Below, piece after piece: positions 25,115 to 34,018 of a stretch of DNA of 55,470 nt. Each line of letters opens with the position of its first letter. Position 1 is the first letter of the stretch. The position numbers and the translations under genes are program-made. The stretch spans positions 1 through 55,470 of the forward strand of contig CAJWGB010000008.1 of assembly GCA_913031625.1 (NCBI GenBank), written 5' to 3'. Below the pieces are notes generated by a model. The model was not told the DNA's origin. It worked only from the letters and a program-made list of their open reading frames with translations, and made no database searches. Source of the stretch: an uncultured Planctomycetaceae bacterium. Lineage in GTDB: Bacteria > Planctomycetota > Planctomycetia > Planctomycetales > Planctomycetaceae.

Positions 25115-28100
25115 CTAGCGTTTTCGCTGATTGTCCGGATGCTCATCGATCAGCTGCTGGTAAACCCGTCGAGCGTGATCGTAGGCTGCCTTTGCGTCAG
25201 CCTGTTCATCAGCTGCGTACGTTGGCTGCTTTGACTTCCAGCACTGTTCCACTCCGGCGAGACACCATCGAGCACTATCAACTGTCCCCCGAACAGGTTT
25301 GTCACCGACAACGACATACACAGGGTTCGTGTGAGCATTCGGGAATACTCGAATTGTGGCCCACCCGCTCTGTTCGAACTGATGTTCAAATTCCACTTTG
25401 CGAATCGAGCCATCGGCTTTCATGCTTTTGCTGGCCACTGGGTAGCCATTCACGATGAGTTCAACCAGCACGTACCCCACCTGATCGATCAACGCTGCTC
25501 CGTCCGTTGAGAGACGCACGCGTCCCGGCCTGCCGAGGCGCAGTTCGCTGCCATCGACTCCAACATCCACATGCCTGTCCGTCTTGATTGCGTGGGCCTG
25601 AAAATCCAGCAGGTGACACCGGCCGTCGCTCACATAGCTGCGCCCCGCGCCGATCGATCGGACCCATTTGTCGAACGTGAGACGTCCGTCTACCTTTGCA
25701 TAGACGCGACCAATGCCAACTCGTTCACCACTCATGCACGGAAAGTCCGTTTCGCCGCTGGCTGCAACTCGAAACCCACAGTTGAGCACGTGGTACCACA
25801 TGTTCCACTCGGCCACTCTTTCTGTATTCATCGTTGAGATGAAATCCACAGCGGGAACGGGCTTGCCATCTGGTCCCGGCACATTGTGAGTCACATCCAT
25901 CACAAACTCGTTGGCTCCGATCCCGTCGTAGGCGGGCACAAAGAAGTTTGGAATCGAATTCAACCCGTCTTTGCTGGGAGTATCCGGCAGGCGACCGATC
26001 GTGTGAGTCAATCCAATCGAAGAATGCGCCGGACCGCAGACTGCTCCCTGACGCTTAGCCCACTTCAGCGTATTCAATCCCAGTGTGGGCCAGTGATCCT
26101 TTGACTCGCCTCCAGGGTAAATCTGTTCTTTCAGATTGAGCAGATTCAGATGACCGGACGCATGAGACCCGAAGCCGGAAACCTCCACATCGTAGCGCAG
26201 CGTGTATGGATATTTTGACTGCTCCGCGACTTCCCCGGTGAAGAATCGTTTCTGAAAGTCAAAACATGGTCCCCATGTGAGGCAACAGCCAACTTTCAGG
26301 TCCTCGCCCATGATGTGCCTGATCATGTCCGCCGGCTCCACCCCCTGGGTTGGATTCTGATAATGGAGACAACCCGCAGCATGAATGTGATGATCCCCCG
26401 ACCACCATCCCGCTCGAGATGGATCAATCCAGCGATCGACTCGATAAACCAGTTCCGCCGGCTCATCACCCACTTTCAGTTCTTTGGTCTCACCGATTGT
26501 CTCGGGCCCCCGGGAACACCTGATCGTGTAGTCACCAGGCGGCAGAGAAACGGACTCACCGTCACCGCGATAGATATGCCGCTGAAAGAAGAAGTCCGGA
26601 GCAAGCCGCTTCGATTGCGTGGGATAAATCTGACCGGCGTCATCACGGATCTCAAAGCGCGCAAACGCTGGCAAGCCGTCCGCATCGATGACTCGAAACG
26701 TCACCTTTGACGCTTCCCTGCAATCGAAGTCCAGATTCAGTCTGGCTCGGTTGGCGATCTGGCCGGCCGAGACCAGATCAATCCAGTCAATTCTCATCGT
26801 TCCGGGTTTGACCAACGGGTCGAGGCGAACGCCGGCAAGCTCTCCTTCGGAATGAAAAGGCACTTCGTACAGATGTTCCTTCCCGGGTTCCAGCAGAAAA
26901 TTGGTCTGCCGCTGCCCGGTTGGTTGAGGAATCTCTTTCGTCCACCAGAACAACTGCCCCACACCTTCAACGTCAGTCTTCGCCCAGAACCGCAACATCA
27001 TGGGGCCGGAGGGCGACTGGACCTCAGCTCCCATGAATGGATCGTTGCCGGTAGAAGTTATGTTGAGAGACCCCTCATCCATCTCTATCTCAACCTGATT
27101 CATTTCAGACCAGCCGTCCTTGCCTTCGTCGAACCTCCACTCACGAATAAGTGCACCTCCCTCGTCGGTACCAGCGCTAACACCAAACTCGAGCAGTCCC
27201 TGTTTGCGGCCGGGATCGCGGCTGTAGATCTGTACGATGCGATATTCGAGTTCCAGCCCGCTCAGGTCAGCTTTAAGAGGTCGTCCTTCGAATGATGACA
27301 ACTGCATCCAGCGCGATTTTACCTGATCGGCAGGAGCGTGCGGCAGTGGCTGAGCATTCGGGCTGGTGATCTCAAGTCGCTTTGTGTGACCAGGACGGTT
27401 GATCACTTTAATGAGGAATGTCCGCCAGCCCTGCTCCAGCAATTCCGAAGCTGCCTTGCCCCGTGTGACAGCAGGAGGCCCCGTCCGGCGGAGCGAAACC
27501 GCAGCCAGGCACAGGGGATCCAGAAGTTTCTGAATGCGCCCGGCCAATTGTTTCGGATGATCCGTTGATCGAAGTTTTTTCAGTTCATCGGTCACCTGCG
27601 TCGGAAGTGGACTGCCAATATAGTCCATTGCATCGATGAGGCGTTGAGTCGACGCCAACAGGGGCTGTATCTCGACCGCTGAGACCTGAGGCAGCCGAGA
27701 TGCAGAAGCTGACGTGGATGGTATGGAGTTGGCGTCTTCATCCTCAGCAGCAGCCGCGTCAACTCGTGTCTTCCAGAAGAGGCGAGCATTTTCGTGAGGC
27801 TCAAGAACAGATCGCAGTTCCCGCTCATCGTTGACCGTCGCTCGTATTCGATCGATTCGTTCTTCGACCCAGTCAAGGAAGAACTGAGCCGAGCTGCGGC
27901 TCACTCTCAGTTCGCCATCCGACGCTGCGACGTACCATGGAGCCGTCGATGCGAAGCGAAAAGTGTGGTCAACATCTGAAATGGATCGCACAAGAAACCA
28001 CCCAGGCCCTTCAAGCGTCAACCGTGCCCGAAGGTTCTGTGAAGTGTCACCTGTGCAGCTGATCCGCTGCGCGATCTTTCCATTTTGAATGACCTCAATC

Positions 28101-29269
28101 TCCGAGACAGGGCTGGACGACACGAGCGAAATGTTGAGGTCAACCTGTGTTCCACCTGCCGATTTAAACTCATAGCCTGGCGGATGTTCATTTGCTGAAA
28201 CACTGAGTAATGGACCGTTGGTTACGAAGCAGCGTCCCTTTGCAAGCCCCTGGAACCACGATTCAGGAGTCAGCTTCTCTTCGCCGAGATGGACATACAC
28301 CCGGTTGTACCCTACGGGATTCGGAAGCACGCCCGAGGCGCTGCCCGCGGACGGCGGGATTTTCAAACCGGCATCGAGCGCGTGATAATAGATCTCCTGC
28401 GTCCAGAATCCGTTGCCACGCGGCGCAGGCAAGCGGCCTGCATTCCGGGGCCGGCCCCAGGCCTCGCTCTCAAACATCTGGCTGCGGCACATGTGGTTGT
28501 TGGCCAGACCAATAGAGTTCATTTGCCCGGACGCCAGCCATGTCGGAACGTCCCACCAGAACGGTTTCTCGATATCGATCCACACGTTGGGGTTGAGGCC
28601 ATGCGCTTCGCCCACAAACTTCATCGGCGACGGAAACTCTCTGCTTTTGACGCTCAGGTTCAGCGGAGTGTCGAGCCCAAAGTACAACAGAGCGCCCCCT
28701 TCCCGTTCATCTTCTCCTGCACAAACCTGATAGACACGATGGCCGTCAAACGTCTTTGTCGTCTGTTCGACGGGCGGAACGTTGCCTCCTCGGGCGTTCC
28801 ACCAGTCAATGACCGGAGCAAAGTCCAGGTCTTCTGCCCGCATCAGCAGCTCAATATCTTTCGCGGGTCGGTGAACGTGGAGATCTCCGCTGTACCATCC
28901 ATTCTGGCGGAGGGAGGAGATTCTTCTGAGCGTCTCTTCAACCTTCTGCCCATCGTCGCGAAGGCTCAGTGTCCCGGTAACGGGCAGATACTCTGGCCCC
29001 CGCTCGATTTCGTACTCGTAGTCGCCCGTCGGAAGTTTGAGGACTGCCTTACCCGGACAGACAAAGTGGTCCGACCAGAATGGCAGGCCTTCCGGCCGCT
29101 GAACCTCACCTCGCTGGTTCCTGAGGTGAACCCGACAGGGAATCAGACTGCCCTGTTCGTCATCAACCCGAATCTCAAGACTCTCATCGGCCACAGCCCT
29201 CGGACTCAGTGCCAACGCCAGAACCAGAATCACACAGGACACAAGGAAGTCTGCACACTGTCGAGGCAT
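25115..29269 (-). CDS. Very large secreted protein with two CehA/McbA-type PHP metallohydrolase modules
   Basis: The 1384-residue protein has a signal peptide (MPRQCADFLVSCVILVLALALSPRAVA) and two related halves. Each half starts with a beta-rich domain ending in an x-GDYEYEI/x-GDYTIRC strand, followed by a metal-type H-x-H: SGDLHVH (H131/H133) and SGDHHIH (about H961/H963). These match the first metal motif of the PHP fold in CehA/McbA-like hydrolases. Between them lie a helical segment (about 490-590) and a jelly-roll-like region (about 690-800). The second half has more family features (GAVCGPAHSSIG, SGETDFPCMSGERVG). The ATG at 29269 has GGAG eight bases upstream. Substrate unknown; phosphoester or carbamate hydrolysis fits the family. 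Confidence 0.8.
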   Translation of the reverse strand: MPRQCADFLVSCVILVLALALSPRAVADESLEIRVDDEQGSLIPCRVHLRNQRGEVQRPEGLPFWSDHFVCPGKAVLKLPTGDYEYEIERGPEYLPVTGTLSLRDDGQKVEETLRRISSLRQNGWYSGDLHVHRPAKDIELLMRAEDLDFAPVIDWWNARGGNVPPVEQTTKTFDGHRVYQVCAGEDEREGGALLYFGLDTPLNLSVKSREFPSPMKFVGEAHGLNPNVWIDIEKPFWWDVPTWLASGQMNSIGLANNHMCRSQMFESEAWGRPRNAGRLPAPRGNGFWTQEIYYHALDAGLKIPPSAGSASGVLPNPVGYNRVYVHLGEEKLTPESWFQGLAKGRCFVTNGPLLSVSANEHPPGYEFKSAGGTQVDLNISLVSSSPVSEIEVIQNGKIAQRISCTGDTSQNLRARLTLEGPGWFLVRSISDVDHTFRFASTAPWYVAASDGELRVSRSSAQFFLDWVEERIDRIRATVNDERELRSVLEPHENARLFWKTRVDAAAAEDEDANSIPSTSASASRLPQVSAVEIQPLLASTQRLIDAMDYIGSPLPTQVTDELKKLRSTDHPKQLAGRIQKLLDPLCLAAVSLRRTGPPAVTRGKAASELLEQGWRTFLIKVINRPGHTKRLEITSPNAQPLPHAPADQVKSRWMQLSSFEGRPLKADLSGLELEYRIVQIYSRDPGRKQGLLEFGVSAGTDEGGALIREWRFDEGKDGWSEMNQVEIEMDEGSLNITSTGNDPFMGAEVQSPSGPMMLRFWAKTDVEGVGQLFWWTKEIPQPTGQRQTNFLLEPGKEHLYEVPFHSEGELAGVRLDPLVKPGTMRIDWIDLVSAGQIANRARLNLDFDCREASKVTFRVIDADGLPAFARFEIRDDAGQIYPTQSKRLAPDFFFQRHIYRGDGESVSLPPGDYTIRCSRGPETIGETKELKVGDEPAELVYRVDRWIDPSRAGWWSGDHHIHAAGCLHYQNPTQGVEPADMIRHIMGEDLKVGCCLTWGPCFDFQKRFFTGEVAEQSKYPYTLRYDVEVSGFGSHASGHLNLLNLKEQIYPGGESKDHWPTLGLNTLKWAKRQGAVCGPAHSSIGLTHTIGRLPDTPSKDGLNSIPNFFVPAYDGIGANEFVMDVTHNVPGPDGKPVPAVDFISTMNTERVAEWNMWYHVLNCGFRVAASGETDFPCMSGERVGIGRVYAKVDGRLTFDKWVRSIGAGRSYVSDGRCHLLDFQAHAIKTDRHVDVGVDGSELRLGRPGRVRLSTDGAALIDQVGYVLVELIVNGYPVASKSMKADGSIRKVEFEHQFEQSGWATIRVFPNAHTNPVYVVVGDKPVRGTVDSARWCLAGVEQCWKSKQPTYAADEQADAKAAYDHARRVYQQLIDEHPDNQRKR

Positions 29270-29406
29270 GAGTTTTCTCCAACCCGGAACTACACCTGGC
29301 ACCAGACAATGCAGCACTGTCTTCGACCAGACTCAAGCATATCGACTCCGACCAGCGCATGCATCGGAAGCGCAAAGCGGCTTCAGAGAGGGCTCTCAGC
29401 TCTCAG

Positions 29407-29721
29407 TCAGCGAACAGCTTCACGGCGGTAAAGCCCACCGCGTGGGACTCCCGGACGGATCCCTTCGGGGCCTGATTGCATGCCGTGCAGCAACCGCAGT
29501 TCTGCGGCTCGCCGAGCCGAATTCCGCGGGCGATCATAGTCGCGAGGTCGTAGTCCCAGTTCCGGTCCAAGATCCGGAACCGGCAAAGGATCCTGAATCG
29601 CAAATGCTCGCTTCTCAGCCATCGGATGAGCAGGATACGCAACAGGCAGCCTTGAGAACTGAGGCGTCGTACACCCAGTCATCATGAGGCACAGAGCGAG
29701 CAGCAGCGCAGCCCGAAGCAT
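29407..29721 (-). CDS. Small lipoprotein, function unknown
   Basis: About 104 residues: a signal peptide (MLRAALLLALCLMM) ends in the lipobox MTGC, so the mature protein should be lipid-anchored. The rest is rich in Pro, Arg and Leu, with DLGPELGLRPRDYDRPRNSARRAAELR and an MQSGPEGIRPG ending that looks like short planctomycete lipoproteins. No catalytic motif is seen. It follows the HTTM gene after 52 bases on the same strand and is probably the last gene of that unit. An in-frame ATG at 29769 would extend it; the ATG at 29721 puts the signal peptide first. Confidence 0.6.
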   Translation of the reverse strand: MLRAALLLALCLMMTGCTTPQFSRLPVAYPAHPMAEKRAFAIQDPLPVPDLGPELGLRPRDYDRPRNSARRAAELRLLHGMQSGPEGIRPGVPRGGLYRREAVR

Positions 29722-29773
29722 TTTCACTGAGGAGCCGTGATGGAGAGTTTGTTGGTGCAAGATTCCCATCCCG

Positions 29774-31294
29774 TCAGTTCGTCAGAACACCTTCTTTGAG
29801 AATCAGATCTGGCGGCGTCCCGGTCACCCTGAATCCGCGACGGTAGACCTCATTGCGTCCGCTTCGCAATATCATCTGATATTGCCCGGGGAGCAGGTTT
29901 GATCCGATCGTGTACACGAAGTTGTACCGGAGCATGTCTCGAGTCACGATCTCAGTGGAGTGTTCGATCACGTGATCCTCGGTATCCATAAGAACACACT
30001 CGACCACCATGTCCTCGTGGGGAGGATTAAGATTGCACTGAGCAATCATCAGTTCACCGTAGGTGAATTCGGTCCGACGGTTGGCAAGCTGATTGCCGAT
30101 CATGACCGTTCCGATGTCAAAGCTGAAGAACTTGTCCTTTTCACGGACTTCAGCGGCTCCGTTGATCATGTGCGAAGCCCGCTCTGTGTCCATCTCTGTC
30201 AGCCTCATCTTTCCGGAGGCTGAGACCCCATAAATGTTGAACAGACGCTCGCCCTCAGTCATTGCCACTGAGGCTACGGCCAACAGCAGTCCCCATGTGA
30301 CAAGAGCAGGTGACCACGACGGGATTCCGGCAACTGTCTTCTCAAATTGAGCACCAGCGGCCGCAGTGAGTCGAGCAACGGGTTGAGTTGCCCGCCAGCG
30401 CCGCAGAGTGCTGCGGATCCGAATGAAGTCTTCTTCCGTGATAAACGCCAGATATCCGGAAATGCAGATCGTCGGAAAGATGTATAACCCCAGCGTGACC
30501 CAGGTCATAAAGTGAAACATCACTCCAAGTCCGATCATCAGGACCCGAGTTCGCTTCTGGAAGACCAGGAATGCAAACAGCATCTCCCAGACGACTGCAC
30601 AGTACGCACTTACAGGCAGAATCCATGACCAGAGTGCCATCTGCTCGCCAACGGGATTGTTGTAGTTCCAGTTGCTGAGCATCCAGTATCGCATCTGCTC
30701 TCCGGTAAAGAACTCGGCCGTCTGAATCTTGGTCACAGCAGCGCCGAAGTACACGAAACAGAACAGCAGTTGAATCAGTCGCGCTGCCCACACCGCGGTC
30801 TTCGGTGGCGGCTGAGGCAAAACGTTCTTTCGGCGATTCAGAATCGCGTCAACTGACCAGATCATCCCTGACTGAGAAACGGTAAGCAGGATCAGGAGAT
30901 GAGTTCCGATGACGCTGTACTTGGTCATCGTGCCGATCGCATCCAGCAGGTTGAAGTAAACATACAGTGGTGTGGCGATGAGGAACGACAAACGAGTGCG
31001 AAACCCCATCGAGGCAAACAGCAGACACAGCAGCATTACGCCATACAGCGGAACTGCAATTGCCGGAGAGAAGACCGGCAGGACGTTTCCGTTGCCGAAG
31101 AGTTCGAACAGCTGAGTCGGAGTGCCGTCTGATGTAAACAGTTCTCGCACGCGGGGCAGCCGAAACCACATTGGAACCGAAACAGCCAGCGGAACCACGA
31201 TGCGAGCCAGCGCGAGCCCAAACGGTGTCTCTTCACGAAAGAAGAAGTCGTTCAACAGATTCGATTGGGGTGTTTTCTTCATTTCTGCATCCAT
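29774..31294 (-). CDS. HTTM-domain multipass membrane protein (gamma-carboxylase-related)
   Basis: The 506-residue protein has an HTTM domain (horizontally transferred transmembrane domain, PF05090), the membrane part shared with vitamin K-dependent gamma-glutamyl carboxylase. About eight hydrophobic helices lie in the first 350 residues, including FGLALARIVVPLAVSVPMWF, the FLIATPLYVYFNLLDAIGTMTKYSVIGTHLLILLT block and WAARLIQLLFCFVYFGAAVTKI. The C-terminal 130 residues are soluble and beta-rich. It lacks the full carboxylase catalytic domain, so enzyme activity is doubtful. It sits 30 bases after the previous gene in a cluster headed by hemP, which suggests an iron- or haem-related role; that is inference. 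Confidence 0.85.
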   Translation of the reverse strand: MDAEMKKTPQSNLLNDFFFREETPFGLALARIVVPLAVSVPMWFRLPRVRELFTSDGTPTQLFELFGNGNVLPVFSPAIAVPLYGVMLLCLLFASMGFRTRLSFLIATPLYVYFNLLDAIGTMTKYSVIGTHLLILLTVSQSGMIWSVDAILNRRKNVLPQPPPKTAVWAARLIQLLFCFVYFGAAVTKIQTAEFFTGEQMRYWMLSNWNYNNPVGEQMALWSWILPVSAYCAVVWEMLFAFLVFQKRTRVLMIGLGVMFHFMTWVTLGLYIFPTICISGYLAFITEEDFIRIRSTLRRWRATQPVARLTAAAGAQFEKTVAGIPSWSPALVTWGLLLAVASVAMTEGERLFNIYGVSASGKMRLTEMDTERASHMINGAAEVREKDKFFSFDIGTVMIGNQLANRRTEFTYGELMIAQCNLNPPHEDMVVECVLMDTEDHVIEHSTEIVTRDMLRYNFVYTIGSNLLPGQYQMILRSGRNEVYRRGFRVTGTPPDLILKEGVLTN

Positions 31295-31324
31295 TCAGAA
31301 GCTGAAATCTGTTCCAGTCTCAAC

Positions 31325-31960
31325 TCAGTTTGTGCTCAGCCCAATGGCAGACTCATTCTGCGTTCGTGGGTTGAAGAATGTGTTATACATGCTGGTTGAA
31401 CTGCTGGCCTGTTGCCTGATGCGAGGGTTGTCGAATGTCGACGCCATCCGCTGGCGCGCGAACCAGTCCTGATACGACTGCACAGGCTGCCCGTTTGCAG
31501 CACACACGGCTCTCAGGTTGAAGTAGGAGACTTTGTCCTGCTCCTGCTCGAAATATTCACTGTAGAGTTTCGGTGGCAGGTTGTACTGCTTGGGCCAGAC
31601 CTCCTGAACAATGAACACTCGGTCAATTCGTTCGTGATCTGTGTGGGACAGGATGTTCTCGACATGTCGCGACAGCATGTGATTTGTATGGTCATATTGA
31701 ATTCGCCCACGGTGGCCAAAGGGTCGAAACTCGCCCCATGGCTCTTTCACTTCGTAGTACTTCCCGCTGCTGCCTTCGGCAATAATATGGGTTTCCTGAT
31801 CCCATGCACTCCAGCCGCAGAACATGTCCCACACGACGAAGTAGCTCAGCGTGTTGCCGCAGATTCCGACGCGGAGTGCATGGCCGACAATTCCAGCCCC
31901 CATGCAGCAGGCCCAGGCCGCGATAAATGCGCAGGCACCAATCTTTTTCCAGCGAGACAT
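31325..31960 (-). CDS. Signal-anchored hypothetical protein linked to the HTTM gene
   Basis: About 211 residues. A hydrophobic N-terminal segment (MSRWKKIGACAFIAAWACCMGAGIVGHAL) acts as a signal anchor. The rest is soluble and aromatic/His-rich, with five cysteines near the membrane (ACC, GICG, FCGW) and His clusters (FGHRGRIQYDHTNHMLSRHVENILSHTDHERID). Many His and Cys outside the membrane could bind metal or haem, but no known motif is present. The ATG at 31960 has an AAGG site seven bases upstream; an ATG at 31975 is the alternative. It is 30 bases before the HTTM gene, so the two are probably a functional pair. Confidence 0.7.
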   Translation of the reverse strand: MSRWKKIGACAFIAAWACCMGAGIVGHALRVGICGNTLSYFVVWDMFCGWSAWDQETHIIAEGSSGKYYEVKEPWGEFRPFGHRGRIQYDHTNHMLSRHVENILSHTDHERIDRVFIVQEVWPKQYNLPPKLYSEYFEQEQDKVSYFNLRAVCAANGQPVQSYQDWFARQRMASTFDNPRIRQQASSSTSMYNTFFNPRTQNESAIGLSTN

Positions 31961-32135
31961 GACCCAACCTTCCATGGAATGGGCGTGAATGAGAGACGTG
32001 AGTGAGAGGAGGAAAGGGGACTGAGAAATCCCCGCCGGCAGAATGGTCTGAAGACGCCGCGTAGAAGCGGAATCTGCCGGATATTCCCAAACAGGTCAAT
32101 ATGAAGTTGGCCGGGGAGACGGACTCAGGCTGACG

Positions 32136-32303
32136 TCAGCGATTGAGGATCAGACCACCGTTTCGCGTGGTCTTTAACCGGTACTCTTTTCCTTTGTACT
32201 GGATAATGACTTCCGTCTGCCCCCTGGCAATTTCAGCAAAGTCAACAATGGGTGGCGACGGTCGGGCTGACGTCTGAGACGTGTCACTGGGTGGGTGAGA
32301 CAT
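32136..32303 (-). CDS. hemP: Hemin uptake protein HemP (55 residues)
   Basis: The short frame reads MSHPPSDTSQT, then a proline-rich linker, then VDFAEIARGQTEVIIQYKGK followed by EYRLKTTRNGGLILNR. This ending is the HemP signature (x-E-V-x-I-x-H/Y-x-G-x-x-Y-x-L-R/K-x-T-R-x-G-K/G-L-I-L). HemP is a small cytoplasmic protein, normally iron-repressed, that supports haem uptake or synthesis in several bacteria. Length (55) is typical. A Fur-box-like palindrome lies 85 bases upstream. It heads a same-strand series with the signal-anchored protein, the HTTM protein and a lipoprotein, although 175 bases separate it from the next gene. No TonB-dependent haem receptor is in the window. Confidence 0.85.
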   Translation of the reverse strand: MSHPPSDTSQTSARPSPPIVDFAEIARGQTEVIIQYKGKEYRLKTTRNGGLILNR

Positions 32304-32387
32304 TTTTCCGAGTCATAACTTCGGAACTGTGCAGGTTGGAAAAGGCTGCACTGTCTTTCTCCCCTTTGCGAATACGGCTAGATTACT

Positions 32388-32406
32388 GATACTGAGTCTC
32401 AGTGTC
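32388..32406 (-). promoter_or_regulatory. Fur-box-like operator upstream of hemP
   Basis: GATACTGAGTCTCAGTGTC is a 9-1-9 inverted repeat with one mismatched pair. It has the architecture of the classical Fur box and agrees with it at 13 of 19 positions by my count. It lies 85 bases before the hemP start, where an iron-dependent repressor would act. Confidence 0.65.
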
Positions 32407-32460
32407 AAGTTTGTTGCCCGGATGCCGCCCCTGACTGAGGCTGGTCTCGCAGGCCCCTGA

Positions 32461-33033
32461 CTAGACGTCTACCACGATGGTCATGGAGCCTGTCTCGGAA
32501 TCCTCCGTAATCTGACGGATCTCACCGATCTGGGATGCCTTCAGTCGCAGAGCTGCTGCTGTTGCTCGGTTGACGGCCCTGTCGAGCTCCGCTTGTACAT
32601 CCCGCAGATGCCCTTCCAGCTCATCTGTGGCCTGCTGACGCAGCTTTTCATTCTCCCGGTCAGCGGCCGCCTCAAGGTGTTTCTGAGCCTCCTCTCGAAG
32701 ACGCTCTTCCGTGCGGATACGACCTGCTTCCCCAAAATCTTCGTCCCCCCATCCGTGGTGCGTTTCTTCGAGCTGAACTTCTTCGCTGAGGTCTGCAGAT
32801 ACTGTCACTTCATCCGTTTCGGTGTTCACCGAAATTCGGACGTTTCCGTCCTGCCGCACTATGGACCCATCACGCTCCTCAAAACCCAGTTCCACGAGCT
32901 CTGAGGTCAGGAGGGCAGTCATGTCCTTTTGAGGAAGAATCTCCAGCAGTTGCAACTGTGTGCTAACATGATCGGACCCGCGAATGACGGTTCGCAGTGA
33001 TTCAGAAACGCTGATGCGGTAGGCTCGACTCAT
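32461..33033 (-). CDS. Coiled-coil hypothetical protein, possibly like a 'ternary system' accessory protein
   Basis: About 190 soluble residues. The N-terminal 90 residues form an alpha/beta domain (MSRAYRISVSESLR..., LEILPQKDMTALLTSELVELGF, VRISVNTETDEVTVSADL). Then comes a long, charged coiled coil (about 100-165) and a short beta ending. The N-terminal pattern reminds me of the small accessory domains of the MoxR/FtsH-vWA 'ternary systems', but this is a memory of family style, and no MoxR, vWA or FtsH gene is nearby. Start: ATG at 33033; the frame extends to a TTG at 33048. It faces away from the DUF218 gene. Confidence 0.65.
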   Translation of the reverse strand: MSRAYRISVSESLRTVIRGSDHVSTQLQLLEILPQKDMTALLTSELVELGFEERDGSIVRQDGNVRISVNTETDEVTVSADLSEEVQLEETHHGWGDEDFGEAGRIRTEERLREEAQKHLEAAADRENEKLRQQATDELEGHLRDVQAELDRAVNRATAAALRLKASQIGEIRQITEDSETGSMTIVVDV

Positions 33034-33136
33034 CGCGGTATCTCTCAAAGGCGGCAGTAGGACCGAATCATACGACCTGTGCCATCAAATCAGTAGAGAG
33101 CATCTTCCCAACTTCGACTGAGAACTGGACCTTTCC

Positions 33137-34018
33137 ATGGCGAGCGAACAATCACCCGTGCGGTCGCCGGTTCGGATTCTGCTGACATCGGCGCTGTGGA
33201 CCGGTCTGCTGGCAATTGGCTTTACGGGCCTGGCCTGGGGGGTGGGAGGTCGGAGCGCGGCGGAGAAGACGGCAACAGCGCTAATACTTCCGGCTGGCTT
33301 CACTGCGTGGCTAATGACGTCGGCTGTTGTCTGCCTGATGCGACTGCGGCAACGTGGGGCCGCCTTTCTTCTCTTTGTTGTGCTGACCGTATATTACGTT
33401 CTGAGTTCTCCGTACACCGGTACGTTCCTCGGCCAGCAACTTGAGGCGCAATGGATCAGCTCTGATCCGCTTGAAGAAGAACACTTCGGCGCGGTCGTCG
33501 TCCTTGGAGGCGGTGTCTCAGCAGGAGGCAACGGCCGCAGCCAGGGCAACTCCGCCGGGGATCGCCTGATTCTCGCGGCGCAAATGTATCACGCCGGCCT
33601 CACTGATCAGATCATCTGCACAGGCCGCAGGATTGAGAGCCTCTCTCATGGAGGTGACCGGCATCCAGCTGACAGAGCACAGGAGCTGCTGGAAAAGCTG
33701 GGCGTTCCAAAGAACGTCATCAAAATGTCGGGTGGCAGAACGACAGCAGAAGAAATGGCGGATCTGGGACAGCAGTTCGATGCCGACAATTCACGTGTCG
33801 GCCTGATCACATCGGCATGGCACATGAACCGAGCGTTGCGACTGGCTCATCGATGTGACTTTAGACCTGTTCCTCTGCCGGCCGGCTTTGTGCTTGAAGA
33901 GGCTAAAGGAGAGCCAACAATGGCGCTCAGGTTTCATGCGTTGATTCCGTCAGCTGATGCCATGCACATGACTTCAATGCTGCTCAAAGAGTATCTCGCC
34001 CAACTCGCTGGCAGGTGA
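33137..34018 (+). CDS. DUF218 (YdcF/SanA-like) membrane protein
   Basis: The 293-residue protein has three hydrophobic N-terminal helices (about 12-38, 48-68, 75-95) and then a DUF218 domain with VVLGGG near residue 120, a conserved Asp/Arg block (GDRLILAAQMYHAG), the ADRAQELLEKLGVPKNVI segment, then SAWHMNRALRLA. DUF218 proteins (YdcF, SanA, ElyC) are linked to envelope integrity and polysaccharide carrier metabolism in other bacteria. The catalytic role here is not known. It is divergent from the coiled-coil protein with 100 bases between starts. Confidence 0.88.
   Translation: MASEQSPVRSPVRILLTSALWTGLLAIGFTGLAWGVGGRSAAEKTATALILPAGFTAWLMTSAVVCLMRLRQRGAAFLLFVVLTVYYVLSSPYTGTFLGQQLEAQWISSDPLEEEHFGAVVVLGGGVSAGGNGRSQGNSAGDRLILAAQMYHAGLTDQIICTGRRIESLSHGGDRHPADRAQELLEKLGVPKNVIKMSGGRTTAEEMADLGQQFDADNSRVGLITSAWHMNRALRLAHRCDFRPVPLPAGFVLEEAKGEPTMALRFHALIPSADAMHMTSMLLKEYLAQLAGR

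Noticed and set aside
28289-29431. 380-codon plus-strand frame
   Set aside because: It is antisense to the large PHP-type gene, which has domain motifs, a signal peptide and a ribosome site.
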